Shown here piece after piece: positions 44,465 to 54,357 of a stretch of DNA of 64,000 bases. The notes beneath the pieces are model-generated. The model was not told where the DNA came from. It did not search any database and was given only the letters and a program-made list of their open reading frames with translations. Where the stretch lies: assembly GCF_001049895.1 (NCBI RefSeq), contig NZ_CVPE01000004.1:310001-374000 (forward strand). The letters run 5' to 3'. This stretch comes from Rubeoparvulum massiliense. Lineage in GTDB: Bacteria > Bacillota > Bacilli > Rubeoparvulales > Rubeoparvulaceae. How positions within the stretch are numbered: the first letter of the stretch is position 1; each line of letters starts with the position of its first letter. The position numbers and the translations under genes were made by a program.

Positions 44465-45010
44465 ATGAAACTCTATGTACTTCATGCTAGTATGTATGGA
44501 CACACTGCTGCATTAGCAGATGCTATTGCGAAAGGTGCAGAGGAAGTGTCCGGAAGTGAAGTGATCTTGAAAGACGTTGAAGACTTGGAGAATGTTGATG
44601 AATTAATGAGTGCTGATGCCATCATCTGGGGTTCTTCTAGTTATTTTGGGGAACCAAATCCGAAAATGGCCACCTTCTTAGGTAAGCTCGGTAGACTATG
44701 GGCAACCGGAGTATTGCAAGGGAAAATTGGTGGTGTCTTTGGCTCTTCTTCTTCTACCCACGGCGGGATTGAAAATCTCCTCCGTGCCTTACAAACTCCC
44801 ATGATGCATCATGGCATGATCATCGTCTCCAATACAGGGGCACTCACCGAAGAACGGATAAAATATGGCTGTCCTTATGGTGCTTGTGCAACCATTCCAG
44901 TGGAAACTTCGAAAGAGGCTCCCATGAATCTACCCAGTGAGGCTGAATTAGAACTAGCCAAGGAATATGGTGCACTTGTAGCCAAAACTGCTTGGCGTTT
45001 TACAAAATAG
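44465..45010 (+). CDS. Flavodoxin/WrbA-like NAD(P)H:quinone oxidoreductase family protein
   Basis: 181-residue flavodoxin-fold protein. HASMYGHTAALADAIAKGAE binds FMN phosphate and GSSSYFGEPNPKMATFL is the WrbA/flavodoxin block. WrbA proteins reduce quinones in two-electron steps. The open frame extends to 44273, but GGAGG 10 nt before the ATG at 44465 fixes the start. The 245-bp upstream gap has no other gene; ATGGAGAGAT is repeated near 44292-44313. Confidence 0.85.
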   Translation: MKLYVLHASMYGHTAALADAIAKGAEEVSGSEVILKDVEDLENVDELMSADAIIWGSSSYFGEPNPKMATFLGKLGRLWATGVLQGKIGGVFGSSSSTHGGIENLLRALQTPMMHHGMIIVSNTGALTEERIKYGCPYGACATIPVETSKEAPMNLPSEAELELAKEYGALVAKTAWRFTK

Positions 45011-45052
45011 TGCTTTGATATTGTGAGCTGAATGCTCGTGGTATATATCAAA

Positions 45053-45101
45053 AAGAACGGATACCTATATCGGCAATGCGCCGATGTGGGTATCCGTTCT
45101 T
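45053..45101. terminator. Bidirectional terminator between wrbA-like gene and potD
   Basis: AAGAACGGATACC pairs with GGTATCCGTTCTT, with an inner ATCGGC/GCCGAT stem. It sits between convergent genes. Confidence 0.75.
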
Positions 45102-45150
45102 AAGTTAGAGAAGTTCTTCAAGTAGAATGCTTTATATAGCACGAGCTTCC

Positions 45151-46224
45151 TTACTTCCGATGCATTTTAAACTCTAGGAATAGCTCATTATAATGAGCAA
45201 CCATCCGTTTCCCCAGGTTCTCGTAGACCTCCAGCCTATCCGTTAGCTCTGGCGAGGGATAGAAACGTTCATCCCCAGATATCTCCTCTGGTAATAAAGC
45301 CAACGCCTCAAAGTTCGGTGTGGAGTAGCCTACATATTCTGTGTTTTGGGCTGATACCTTAGGATCGAGCATGAAATTGATAAACTGATGAGCTCCTTCA
45401 ATATTCTTCGCTGTCTTTGGAATGACAAAGTTATCAAACCATAGGTTAGAGCCTTCATGAGGAACTACATAATCGAGCTTGTCATTCTCGCTCATAATCT
45501 CTGAGGCATCCCCTGACCAGACGAGGCCCACTGCTGCCTCTTCATTGTAGAGCAGCATCTTAATCTCATCACCAACAATGGCTTTGATATTCGGTGTTAA
45601 TTGATCCAGCTTCGCCTTGGCGGCTTGCAGATGCTCTTCATTGGTATCATTAAGAGAGTAGCCAAGACTGTTCAGTCCGAGACCGATAACCTCCCGTGCA
45701 CTATCCACTAGGAGAATCTGATTCTCTAAGCCTTCATCCCATAAATCATTCCAGCTGGTAAAATCCAAATCTCCAACTAAGTCAGGATTATAGACGATGC
45801 CCAATGTTCCCCAGAAATAAGGGATGGAATATTCATTATTCGGGTCAAAGGGTAGATCCATAAATCGTGAATCAATATTTTTTAGATTCGGGATCTTCGA
45901 ATGGTCGATGGGCAAAAGTAGATTCTCTGCCTTCATCTTCTCAATGGCGTATTCCGAAGGCACAGCCACATCAAAGGTTGCTCCGCCTTGGGCGATCTTC
46001 GTCATCATCGCTTCATTGGAATCGAAGGTCTGATAGATTACCTTAATCCCTGTCTCCTCTTCAAACTGGGTGATCAGCTCAGGATCGATATAGTCACCCC
46101 AGTTATAAATGGTCAATGTATTACCGCTCGAGTAACCCTGCGTAGAATTGAGAAGGGAGGTAACATACATTAAGGAAAAAGAAACGACAAAGACTAATAA
46201 AAACATACGTACGAGTTGTTTCAT
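45151..46224 (-). CDS. potD: Spermidine/putrescine ABC transporter substrate-binding protein
   Basis: 357-residue extracytoplasmic polyamine receptor. N-terminal signal segment (FLLVFVVSFSLMYV) with no lipobox Cys is followed by TLTIYNWGDYIDPELITQFE, a PotD signature with ligand-contacting aromatic residues. GTLGIVYNPDLV and the acidic pocket residues continue the family pattern. Without a lipobox it is probably held by an uncleaved signal anchor. Overlaps potC by ATGA. Confidence 0.93.
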   Translation of the reverse strand: MKQLVRMFLLVFVVSFSLMYVTSLLNSTQGYSSGNTLTIYNWGDYIDPELITQFEEETGIKVIYQTFDSNEAMMTKIAQGGATFDVAVPSEYAIEKMKAENLLLPIDHSKIPNLKNIDSRFMDLPFDPNNEYSIPYFWGTLGIVYNPDLVGDLDFTSWNDLWDEGLENQILLVDSAREVIGLGLNSLGYSLNDTNEEHLQAAKAKLDQLTPNIKAIVGDEIKMLLYNEEAAVGLVWSGDASEIMSENDKLDYVVPHEGSNLWFDNFVIPKTAKNIEGAHQFINFMLDPKVSAQNTEYVGYSTPNFEALALLPEEISGDERFYPSPELTDRLEVYENLGKRMVAHYNELFLEFKMHRK

Positions 46225-47024
46225 TTTCCTACCCCCGTTCCATTGGCGCGTCGATTACGTTGATTAATAAAGTAGTAGCCAATCACAAGTAAAATCGTAA
46301 ATAGGAATATCAAGGTAGAAAGGGCATTAATCGATAAGGAGATGCCTTGCCGTGCCCGTGAATAGATCTCTACAGATAGGGTAGAGAAGCCATTCCCCGT
46401 AACAAAGAAGGTCACCGCAAAATCATCCAATGAATAGGTTAGCGCCATAAAGAAACCTGCAAAGATCCCTGGTGTGATATATGGTAAAACCACCTTCGTT
46501 AAGACATCCCAGCCACTGGCTCCTAGATCTCGTGCTGCATCAATTAAGGTGGGGCTCATCTCTTGTAGCTTAGGCAGAACCATGAGCACAACGATGGGTA
46601 CAGAGAAGGCAATATGCGATAGCAGCACTGAGGTAAAGCCGAGCTTAATCCCGATCATGGTAAATAGGATCAAGAAGGATGCACCAATAATTACGTCAGG
46701 GCTAACGATCAAAACATTATTAAATGTGAGTAAAGTATTTTTCATCTGACGGCTTTTTAGATAGCGGATGGCAATGGCACCCATTACGCCTAAAATAGTT
46801 GAAATTGCTGCAGATAATAGCGCAATCACCAAGGTATTGAGGAAGATGATGAAGAGACGAGTATCTGCGAACACTTCCTTATACCATTCCAAGGTAAACC
46901 CTTCGAAGCCATGCATGGTTCCTCCACTGTTGAAGGAATAGTACATGAGATAGAAGATGGGAGAGTAAAGGATGATGAAAACGATGGCGAGATAGATTTT
47001 TGAAAGCTTCCCATTCCTTTTCAC
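46221..47024 (-). CDS. potC: Spermidine/putrescine ABC transporter permease PotC
   Basis: 267-residue permease with six helices and the EAA loop [20 protein letters not shown]. Starts with GTG after GAGGGGG, directly after the potB stop. Forms the membrane channel with PotB. Confidence 0.93.
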   Translation of the reverse strand: MKRNGKLSKIYLAIVFIILYSPIFYLMYYSFNSGGTMHGFEGFTLEWYKEVFADTRLFIIFLNTLVIALLSAAISTILGVMGAIAIRYLKSRQMKNTLLTFNNVLIVSPDVIIGASFLILFTMIGIKLGFTSVLLSHIAFSVPIVVLMVLPKLQEMSPTLIDAARDLGASGWDVLTKVVLPYITPGIFAGFFMALTYSLDDFAVTFFVTGNGFSTLSVEIYSRARQGISLSINALSTLIFLFTILLVIGYYFINQRNRRANGTGVGK

Positions 47025-47025
47025 A

Positions 47026-47826
47026 TTACATCCCCCTCTTCCGATTTCCTGTTACAATCATGAAGAGCGCCATGGCAATCACGAGGAAGACAGCGATGGT
47101 AGAACCCATGCCCCAGTCTTGTGTAACAAGAAAATGTTGTTCAATGGCTGTACCAAGAGTAATGACACGGTTCCCTGCAATCAAGCGTGTCAGCATAAAT
47201 AAAGATAAGGCTGGAATAAAGACCGCCTGCGTACCTGATTTCACCCCATCAATGGTGATGGGAAAAATGACGCGACGGAATGTGATCCATGGCGATGCAC
47301 CAAGGTCACGGGCAGCATCCACTAGAGATGGATTGAGCTTCTCCAATGCGTTGAAGATGGGCAGAATCATAAATGGAATAAAGATATAAACTGAGACAAA
47401 GACAAAGCTAAAATCCGTAAAGAGAATCTGCTTCGTTCCAATACCGATGAACTCCAAGAAATTATTGGCTGCACCATAGGTACCGAAGATCCCAATGAAG
47501 GCATAGGCCTTTAACAGTAAGTTGATCCAAGTAGGTAGGATGATCAGCAAAAGCCAGAGCTGCTTATGCTTGGTCTTTGTTAAGAGATAGGCTGTCGGAT
47601 AGGCAATGAGTAAAGAGAATGCCGTAATTAGAAAAGCATACCAGAATGAACTCAAGGTCATCCGTAAATAAACAGGCGTAAAGAACTTCTGATAATTCTC
47701 TAAAGTGAATTGACCTTCCACATTAAAGAAGGAATAGTAGAGAATCAAGAGAAGGGGCGCAACGACAAAGAGAAGAATCCACATAACATACGGAATTAAG
47801 TAGAGGTTGCGCGCTTTATTCTCCAT
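47026..47826 (-). CDS. potB: Spermidine/putrescine ABC transporter permease PotB
   Basis: 266-residue permease partner of PotC with the EAA loop [21 protein letters not shown] longer frame to 47931 reads into the potA gene; the ATG at 47826, overlapping the last codons of potA and preceded by GAGGTGG, gives the usual N-terminus [18 protein letters not shown]. Confidence 0.92.
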   Translation of the reverse strand: MENKARNLYLIPYVMWILLFVVAPLLLILYYSFFNVEGQFTLENYQKFFTPVYLRMTLSSFWYAFLITAFSLLIAYPTAYLLTKTKHKQLWLLLIILPTWINLLLKAYAFIGIFGTYGAANNFLEFIGIGTKQILFTDFSFVFVSVYIFIPFMILPIFNALEKLNPSLVDAARDLGASPWITFRRVIFPITIDGVKSGTQAVFIPALSLFMLTRLIAGNRVITLGTAIEQHFLVTQDWGMGSTIAVFLVIAMALFMIVTGNRKRGM

Positions 47827-48922
47827 TGTCCACCTCGTCGTACGCTTCGAGTCGTTTGTCAAACTCCTCTTCTGTTTCACCAAAACGCATAACATGGATC
47901 GCCTCTGGATCGAAGTAGAGACCGATCTCATCTCCTACCTTAACCTTTTTCGTTGAATGGACCAGCCATTCATTCCCTGCTTCATCGTAGCAGCAGATCT
48001 CATAATGCACACCACGGAACAATTGGGAATCCACATGAACTTGAAGCTTACCATGCTCCCGGGTGGTCACTTCCAGGTCTTCCGGACGAATCACCACCTC
48101 CACAGGCTCATTGGGGTTCAATCCCTGGTCCACACATTCAAACTGCTTGCCCACAAATTCCACACAAAAATCCTTGATCATTTTCCCATGAACAATATTG
48201 GACTCTCCAATAAAGTCTGCGACAAAGCGATTAATTGGTTCGTCATAAATGTCGATAGGTGTACCGCTTTGCTGAATTTTGCCTTCATTGATGACAAAGA
48301 TCTCATCAGACATGGCCAGTGCTTCTTCCTGATCATGGGTAACAAAGATAAATGTAATGCCGAGACGACGTTGCAGTTCTCGTAATTCATACTGCATCTC
48401 CGTCCGAAGCTTAAGGTCAAGGGCGGATAAGGGTTCATCAAGCAGAAGCACCTCAGGCTCATTCACGATGGCACGGGCAATGGCAACGCGCTGCCGTTGT
48501 CCACCTGACATCTCACGAATCTCCCGGTTTTCATAGCCTACAAGGTTGACAAAGCGTAATGCTTCTTTAACCTTCTCCTCTACCTCGGCATTTTTCATTT
48601 TTTTGATTCGTAGCCCAAATGCTACATTCTCAAATACATTGAGGTGTGGAAAGAGCGCATAATCCTGAAATACGGTATTGACTTGCCGTTCATTGGCAGG
48701 AATTTGATTGACGATTCGATCTTTAAAGAAGATATTCCCCTTGGTTGGCTCTATAAAACCAGCGATCAAACGAAGGATCGTTGTCTTCCCACATCCAGAG
48801 GGGCCGAGTAATGTATAGAACTTGCCTCGTTCAATTTCAAAGCTCACATTGTCAAGAACCACTGGATCATCGTCATACTGTTTCGTTACATTTTCAAAGC
48901 GAATAATTACATTATCCCCCAT
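47816..48922 (-). CDS. potA: Spermidine/putrescine ABC transporter ATPase PotA
   Basis: 368 residues with Walker [10 protein letters not shown], signature MSGGQRQR, Walker B LLLDEP and a C-terminal TOBE domain. First transporter gene after the XRE regulator; the frame overlaps potB by 11 bp. Confidence 0.94.
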   Translation of the reverse strand: MGDNVIIRFENVTKQYDDDPVVLDNVSFEIERGKFYTLLGPSGCGKTTILRLIAGFIEPTKGNIFFKDRIVNQIPANERQVNTVFQDYALFPHLNVFENVAFGLRIKKMKNAEVEEKVKEALRFVNLVGYENREIREMSGGQRQRVAIARAIVNEPEVLLLDEPLSALDLKLRTEMQYELRELQRRLGITFIFVTHDQEEALAMSDEIFVINEGKIQQSGTPIDIYDEPINRFVADFIGESNIVHGKMIKDFCVEFVGKQFECVDQGLNPNEPVEVVIRPEDLEVTTREHGKLQVHVDSQLFRGVHYEICCYDEAGNEWLVHSTKKVKVGDEIGLYFDPEAIHVMRFGETEEEFDKRLEAYDEVDNGE

Positions 48923-48952
48923 ATTGGTCCCCCTTTTTGGTTACGTCATTTC

Positions 48953-49495
48953 CTATAAATAAGATTCGGTAGCAACGAGAAGTAATTCGGAGACACCATC
49001 TGCATCATTAATAATCTGATGATCATCTGATGCATGATAATAGATCGCTTCGCCAGCCTTCGCATAGTAAACCCGCTCTCCTAGCTTCACCATGACCCGT
49101 CCGCTTAGGACAAAGGCAAAGGTTTCGGCTAAGGATGGCTCAAACTGTTTAAACTCTCCACCTGGTTGAAGTGTTAGACGAATAGGCTCCATCTCATTCT
49201 CATTGGACTCTGGGACAAGCCATTGAATCTGGTAGCCCCGTTCTTCATCGATATAGTCCGTTTGATCATCCTCACCATAGACTACCTTCTGCTCACCCTT
49301 TTCCTCATCGAAAAATTCTTGTGGTGTGCAGCCCAGTACTTCAAGAATGTTAAAGAACGTGTCAATGGAAGGTGAGCTTAAGTCCCGTTCCAACTGGGAG
49401 ATATAGCCCTTACTCAGATCAGTCCGTTCCCCCAACTCTTCCTGCGTCAGCCCTTTTTTCAAACGTAATCGTTTGATTTTCTTTCCAATATGCAT
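48953..49495 (-). CDS. XRE-cupin family regulator of the pot operon
   Basis: 180 residues: N-terminal HTH_XRE (KIKRLRLKKGLTQEELGERT, SKGYISQLERDLSSPSIDT) and C-terminal cupin (QPGGEFKQFEPSLAETFAFVLSG; GEAIYYHASDDHQI). Such PuuR-type regulators bind polyamines or related ligands. It heads the operon and ends 30 bp before potA, so it probably regulates polyamine uptake and itself, through the nested inverted repeats at 49524-49573. Confidence 0.9.
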   Translation of the reverse strand: MHIGKKIKRLRLKKGLTQEELGERTDLSKGYISQLERDLSSPSIDTFFNILEVLGCTPQEFFDEEKGEQKVVYGEDDQTDYIDEERGYQIQWLVPESNENEMEPIRLTLQPGGEFKQFEPSLAETFAFVLSGRVMVKLGERVYYAKAGEAIYYHASDDHQIINDADGVSELLLVATESYL

Positions 49496-49523
49496 GCTTT
49501 AACCCTCAATCCTGTTTATAGTG

Positions 49524-49573
49524 AGTAAACTTCCGATGAATAAAGTTTGGTTTTACAAAACTTTAAGTTTACT
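49524..49573. promoter_or_regulatory. Nested inverted repeats upstream of XRE-pot operon
   Basis: Outer arms AGTAAACTT (49524-49532) and AAGTTTACT (49565-49573) enclose inner arms AAAGTTT (49542-49548) and AAACTTT (49558-49564). Both sets share the core AAGTTT, fitting two operators for a dimeric or tetrameric regulator. Confidence 0.6.
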
Positions 49574-49790
49574 AATAGACGATTACTATTATACTGATCC
49601 CGCTAGAAAGTGCAATATATTTTTTTGAAATATTTTCTTGAAAATAATAGTCGTGATTTCAGAGAATGTGTAGCATGCTTTTGGAGGAAAAAGGTATTTT
49701 TTATTGAATGAGGAATTATTAGGCGTTAAGGTAATATTCTATGAATGAAGTGCATCGAGGGAGCATCGATTATTGTGAGGAGGAATTATA

Positions 49791-50252
49791 ATGACCCGTA
49801 CGAAAACAATGCTTCAATATTTTTTGGCACATCGGAATGTAACACAAGAATTGATAAAGAAGATCGCTGAAGATAACTATGACTATAAACCCACTCCTAC
49901 ATCTATGTCTGCTCAGGAACTATCCAGCCATATCGTCACATCATTCTTTAATCTGGCAGCTACTGCAAAGCGAGGGGACACCTCCGCTTTTGCAGAAAAT
50001 CGAGAGGATAGCCCCAATATCCTCACCTTAGCCGAGCAGTACACTGAAAATACCAAGGACCTTCTCGCCACGTTCTCCGATGAGGAGTTCGATCGAGTAG
50101 TGGATCTGACCAATCTCTTCGGAATGAAGCTATCTGGTCGACAATTATTGCAGCTAGCCATGGATCATGAGATCCATCATAAAGGGGCGCTCTTCGTCTA
50201 TGTACGCGCCTTGGGCCATACTGAACTGCCCATGTTTATCCAACGCGTGTGA
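49791..50252 (+). CDS. DinB family protein
   Basis: 153-residue four-helix-bundle DinB/YfiT-type protein. Three His that can bind one metal are visible: SSHIVTSF near residue 47, and DHEIHHKG near the C-terminus. Family members include thiol-dependent transferases and damage-inducible proteins; role unknown here. AGGAGGAAT precedes the ATG. Followed by a bidirectional terminator. Confidence 0.87.
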   Translation: MTRTKTMLQYFLAHRNVTQELIKKIAEDNYDYKPTPTSMSAQELSSHIVTSFFNLAATAKRGDTSAFAENREDSPNILTLAEQYTENTKDLLATFSDEEFDRVVDLTNLFGMKLSGRQLLQLAMDHEIHHKGALFVYVRALGHTELPMFIQRV

Positions 50253-50287
50253 GGTTCGTGTATCACTATGAAATGAAGTGCTAAAAA

Positions 50288-50330
50288 AATGAATAGGGTC
50301 TGAACAATGATTGTTCAGACCCTATTCATT
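50288..50330. terminator. Bidirectional terminator between dinB-type and ABC ATPase genes
   Basis: A perfect 21-bp stem (AATGAATAGGGTCTGAACAA followed by T, and its complement) around a single G, with A- and T-rich flanks on the two sides. Confidence 0.8.
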
Positions 50331-51395
50331 TAAGATATGAAGTGCTTCTTGCTTTAGCCTAATCCTCACTGGATCTCCTAGTTCCCATTTTCTCGTGGTA
50401 TGGCGGTTTAATACAGTTACAGTTAATAGCTCCTGCTCCACTCGGACAAGATATTGGATCACATTCGTTAATTGTTGACGTTCACGAATTACTCCATCTA
50501 AATAAAACTCTTTCTGATTACTCTGGTCTATTAGCTCTTCCTCGAACGAAAATAGGTCAATCTCTTCTGAGCGTAGTAGTATTTGAATCTGATCCCCCTC
50601 GGAAGCAGCTGAAGGATGTGGAAATATATGTCCTAATAATTGAAAGCATTGCTTCTCCACTGTAGCTGTAAAAATATTTTTATGCCCCATGAATTGTGCA
50701 ACATACTCTGTCTTTGGCTCATTATAAGTACATTCAGGTGTAGCGATTTGTTCAATCTGCCCCTCTTTCATAATGACAATCCGATCCGCCATGGTCATGG
50801 CCTCATTTTGATCATGGGTAACATAGATGCTCGTAATATTCTCTGCCTTTACGAGCTTCTTGATTTCTGCACGCATCTCTATTCGGAGATTCTCATCAAG
50901 ATTGCTTAATGGTTCATCAAATAATAGAATCGATGGCTCTACGATCATCGCCCTCCCAATGGCGACACGCTGTTGTTGTCCACCACTCAATTCATTGATT
51001 TTTCGATGCTCATAGCCCTTCAGTTGGATCAAGCTCATGATCTTTTCCAACCTGTCCTTCATCACTTCTGGCTTCAACTTTTTAATTTTTAAGCCGTATT
51101 GAATATTTTCAACCACAGTCATATGCGGAAATAATGCATAGTTTTGGAAGATCATTGCTGTTTTACGACTTTGTGGTGGAAGGCATTGGATAGGTTGACC
51201 TTCAAGCAAGATCTTCCCCTGTTCAATGGGAATTAAACCTGCAATTGCTTTTAAGAGTGAGGTTTTCCCACAGCCTGAAGGACCGAGAATAGCAAGTAAC
51301 TCCCCTTCCATGATCTCCAAGTTGATCCCATTAAGTGTTGCTTTATCCCCATAGCACTGATAAATATTTTCAAGTTTTAATTTGACTTTATTCAT
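50322..51395 (-). CDS. ABC importer ATPase, FbpC/PhnT type
   Basis: 357 residues with Walker [10 protein letters not shown], signature LSGGQQQR, Walker [12 protein letters not shown] and a TOBE-type C-terminus. Its ATG overlaps the permease stop. The three genes (binding protein, 2-domain permease, ATPase) form an importer of the Fe3+/thiamine/2-aminoethylphosphonate class; the substrate is not decided by sequence. Confidence 0.88.
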   Translation of the reverse strand: MNKVKLKLENIYQCYGDKATLNGINLEIMEGELLAILGPSGCGKTSLLKAIAGLIPIEQGKILLEGQPIQCLPPQSRKTAMIFQNYALFPHMTVVENIQYGLKIKKLKPEVMKDRLEKIMSLIQLKGYEHRKINELSGGQQQRVAIGRAMIVEPSILLFDEPLSNLDENLRIEMRAEIKKLVKAENITSIYVTHDQNEAMTMADRIVIMKEGQIEQIATPECTYNEPKTEYVAQFMGHKNIFTATVEKQCFQLLGHIFPHPSAASEGDQIQILLRSEEIDLFSFEEELIDQSNQKEFYLDGVIRERQQLTNVIQYLVRVEQELLTVTVLNRHTTRKWELGDPVRIRLKQEALHILNE

Positions 51396-53041
51396 GATTC
51401 AAACCTCATCCATCGCTGATTAATGAACTTCAAAACACCTAAGATTAATGCAGTCGTCAAGGATAATAGGAGTGCCATCGCTGCAGCTACACCAGTTGCA
51501 CTGCTAGTGATCGTTTGGAAGATTTGCTGCACTGCTACTTTATTAGAAGGAAGCAGCAAAAATATGATTGCACCCAGTGTCGTCATCGTTGATGAAAAGT
51601 TTTTTAAAAATGCAATCCAGAAAGCTGGGTACATGAGTGGTAGGACAATTTGTGTAAAAATTTTATTTTCACTCTGGCCTAAATTACGAGCTGCATCCTC
51701 AATATCTGGATTCAAATGCTGGATTAATGCATAGCCAGCTCGTAAGCCCACGTTCATATAGCGGAATATACTGATTAGATAAATGATCACCCCTGTTCCC
51801 AATAAGATAATCGATGGGAAACTGTGGAGCCAGAATCGTCCGACCCCAAAGAGTGGATACTTAAAGGTCACAAGATAGCCAATGCCCAATAGAATACCTG
51901 GTACAGCTGCTGGTAGTGTAGCCAGTAAATCCACGACATGCTGATGACGATATGATTTCCGTTTAATCATGTAGCTGAGCAGAACTCCTAAGATTGAAGA
52001 AACGAAAGCAACCACAAATGCTAGCTGAATACTATTAATAAAGGGAGAATAATCCTGAGCAAAAATTGTTTTGATATGCTCCAATGTAAAGGTATAGTTA
52101 TAGCCCCATTGCTTCGTTACTGCTCCGATGATAATGAAGAGATACTTTATCACGACAAAAAGAGCATAAAGGATGGTAATGATGATAAATAAGTATCGAA
52201 GTGGGCGGTTAAAGTGTGGATAAATAATATTGGTATTCGCTGTACTAACAGAATAATAATGATTTTTTCCAATCACATTGCGTTGTAAGAAGAATAATAG
52301 AATACAAGGAATCAGTAATAAGATCCCAGAGATGGCTGCTGTCTTCATGTTATATACGCCTGTAATCTGAACATAGAGATCCGATGCGAGGGTGTGGAAG
52401 GGACCACCGATGATTAATGGTGTTCCGAAATCTGCCATGGATGCTAAGAAGACGAGAACACCGGCAGTAGATATCTCTGGATACATCATCTTCAAAGTAA
52501 CCCCTTTGAAAATTTGTAACTCAGAAGCACCTAAGTTACGGGCAGCTTCCTCCAAATTAGGGTCTATTTTTACAATGGCACTGGAGATAATCAGATAGGC
52601 AAGAGCGCTTAAGCTAAGTGTCTGCATAATGACGATCCCTTGCCATCCATAAGGACTAACGCTTAAGCCTAGCAAGCCATGGGTGACTAATCCCCTCTTT
52701 CCAAACAGCATAATAAATGCGATGCTTCCTACAAAAGGAGGATTGATGAGAGGTAATAGTACCGCATAGCGTAAAAGTCGCTTCCCTTTAAAATGAAACC
52801 GATTGATTGTAATCGCTGCAATGAGACCGATCAATACAGAAAGTACGGTCACCACTCCAGCAACCCACAGGCTATTTTGCAAGTATGGTAGAGAACGTTG
52901 CAAGGATTGACGAAGTGAATGGAAAGATTCTACTGGAAACACGCCATACAGAATGACACTGATGACTGGAACCAAGACAAAATAGAGTAATAGACCAAAT
53001 AGTGTATAATAGAGCAGTTTTAAGGAATCCAATCTCTTCAT
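51392..53041 (-). CDS. ABC importer permease with two fused transmembrane domains
   Basis: 549-residue protein with about twelve helices in two homologous halves, each with an EAA loop: EEAARNLGASELQIFKGVTL in the first and EDAARNLGQSENKIFTQIVL in the second. This fused layout is typical of FbpB/ThiP/PhnU-type permeases. Separated from the binding-protein gene by a hairpin that may lower its expression relative to the receptor. Confidence 0.9.
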   Translation of the reverse strand: MKRLDSLKLLYYTLFGLLLYFVLVPVISVILYGVFPVESFHSLRQSLQRSLPYLQNSLWVAGVVTVLSVLIGLIAAITINRFHFKGKRLLRYAVLLPLINPPFVGSIAFIMLFGKRGLVTHGLLGLSVSPYGWQGIVIMQTLSLSALAYLIISSAIVKIDPNLEEAARNLGASELQIFKGVTLKMMYPEISTAGVLVFLASMADFGTPLIIGGPFHTLASDLYVQITGVYNMKTAAISGILLLIPCILLFFLQRNVIGKNHYYSVSTANTNIIYPHFNRPLRYLFIIITILYALFVVIKYLFIIIGAVTKQWGYNYTFTLEHIKTIFAQDYSPFINSIQLAFVVAFVSSILGVLLSYMIKRKSYRHQHVVDLLATLPAAVPGILLGIGYLVTFKYPLFGVGRFWLHSFPSIILLGTGVIIYLISIFRYMNVGLRAGYALIQHLNPDIEDAARNLGQSENKIFTQIVLPLMYPAFWIAFLKNFSSTMTTLGAIIFLLLPSNKVAVQQIFQTITSSATGVAAAMALLLSLTTALILGVLKFINQRWMRFES

Positions 53042-53067
53042 TTCATCACCATAATTTTTAAGTATAT

Positions 53068-53107
53068 GTAAAAATCCGAAGTATACGTAATGCCTTCGGA
53101 TTTTTAC
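53068..53107 (-). terminator. Intra-operon hairpin between binding protein and permease
   Basis: GTAAAAATCCGAAG pairs with CTTCGGATTTTTAC across 12 nt. Such hairpins often end part of the transcripts and stabilise the receptor mRNA. Confidence 0.65.
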
Positions 53108-53114
53108 AGTTCGC

Positions 53115-54221
53115 TTATTTATTCACATGTTTCGTCCACTCTGCTAGAATAGCATCTCTTTTCAAGGCGTTGGCTTGAAAATCAGTGGGGAATAAAGAGA
53201 TTTGCTTAATATCTACAATCCCTTCAGGAATACTCACATCGGTTCTTGCTACAGCTGCATTACGTGTGTTTGCGATGGTTTCCATACCCTTTGGTGAAAG
53301 AATCCAATCAATAAATACCTTTGCCGCCTCTTCATGCTGAGTGCCCTTTACGATAGCTACTGGTTGAGGCCACCAGCCGGTTCCATCCGTAGGATAGACC
53401 AATTGAATATGAGGATTATTCATTTCTAGCTCACGATCCCCATTGCTTGCATTAATACCTACAATCGCTTCCCCACTGACAACAAGATTGGCAGGATCAC
53501 TACCACGAGCTGTAAAGAAAGGTACTTGACCTATTAATTGATCAAGATAGGCCCAGCCAGTTTCTTCGCCTTTTACTTGTAATATAGCACTTACCACATT
53601 ATATGCTGTACCAGAAGAAGCAGGATCTGGCATAGAGACTTCTCCTTGCAGCCCTTCTTGCAGTAAATCCTCCCATGTTTCAGGCATTTTTAAGCCTTTT
53701 TCTTGGATTAAATCCTTATTGACCACCCAATTGACAAGGGTTAGTGATGTGCCATACCAAAAATGATTGGGATCCTTCATACTGGGATCTAAATCCTGAC
53801 CATTTGCTGATTCATAAGGAATGAGTAGGTCTTTTTCTGCTGCATTGATAAATGTATCCGCACCACCTGTAAACCAAAGATCAGCGATGACTACACCTGA
53901 ATCAGCTTCATTCTCCAGTCGTTGCAAAATTTCGCCATTTTTCATTGTAAGATGCTCTACTTTGATTCCTGTATCCGCTTCAAAAGCATCAAGGATGGGA
54001 CGAACAGAATCTGTCACCCCATATAGATTCATCGTTGTACCTTTCATATCAGGTGTGTAATTGGCAGAGGACCAGCCATCACCCTCGTAAACATCCGATG
54101 TTGGATTCACTTCTGAAGTTGGATTACTGTTCGGAACATTGGCTTGATCATCTGTAGATTGACAGCCAACGAGCGTAAAGATCATCATTGCTGCGACGAG
54201 TACTGCGAGTATTTTTTTCAC
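53115..54221 (-). CDS. ABC importer substrate-binding lipoprotein, Fe3+/phosphonate type
   Basis: 368 residues. Signal peptide with lipobox LVGC at about residue 20, a low-complexity linker rich in Asn/Pro/Ser/Thr (~25-45) and a class II binding fold (NLYGVTDSVRPILDAFEADTG, LWFTGGADTFINAAEK). It resembles FbpA/PhnS receptors, but the Tyr pair that binds iron in FbpA is not evident, so iron is not certain. GTG start with AGGAGG before it. Has its own promoter at 54320-54347. Confidence 0.87.
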   Translation of the reverse strand: MKKILAVLVAAMMIFTLVGCQSTDDQANVPNSNPTSEVNPTSDVYEGDGWSSANYTPDMKGTTMNLYGVTDSVRPILDAFEADTGIKVEHLTMKNGEILQRLENEADSGVVIADLWFTGGADTFINAAEKDLLIPYESANGQDLDPSMKDPNHFWYGTSLTLVNWVVNKDLIQEKGLKMPETWEDLLQEGLQGEVSMPDPASSGTAYNVVSAILQVKGEETGWAYLDQLIGQVPFFTARGSDPANLVVSGEAIVGINASNGDRELEMNNPHIQLVYPTDGTGWWPQPVAIVKGTQHEEAAKVFIDWILSPKGMETIANTRNAAVARTDVSIPEGIVDIKQISLFPTDFQANALKRDAILAEWTKHVNK

Positions 54222-54252
54222 GATGCTTCCTCCTGATAGAATGATTATAAAA

Positions 54253-54300
54253 CCTTAAACAAGGGCCCCATATGGAGTGAAGCCCCATCGAAGCCCTTTA
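54253..54300 (-). promoter_or_regulatory. Leader hairpin of the ABC importer operon
   Basis: Between promoter and gene, AAGGGC and GCCCTT arms enclose a G/C-rich segment with an inner ATGG/CCAT helix. It may be an attenuator or a stability element; I do not recognise a riboswitch class. Confidence 0.4.
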
Positions 54301-54319
54301 ATAAATAATTCTTATTTTA

Positions 54320-54347
54320 AGTATAAAAGAGATTAATAATATGTCAA
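54320..54347 (-). promoter_or_regulatory. Sigma-A promoter of the ABC importer operon
   Basis: On the minus strand TTGACA (54347-54342), 16 bp, TATACT (54325-54320), just after the fluoride channel genes. Confidence 0.7.
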
Positions 54348-54357
54348 TTAAAATTGT

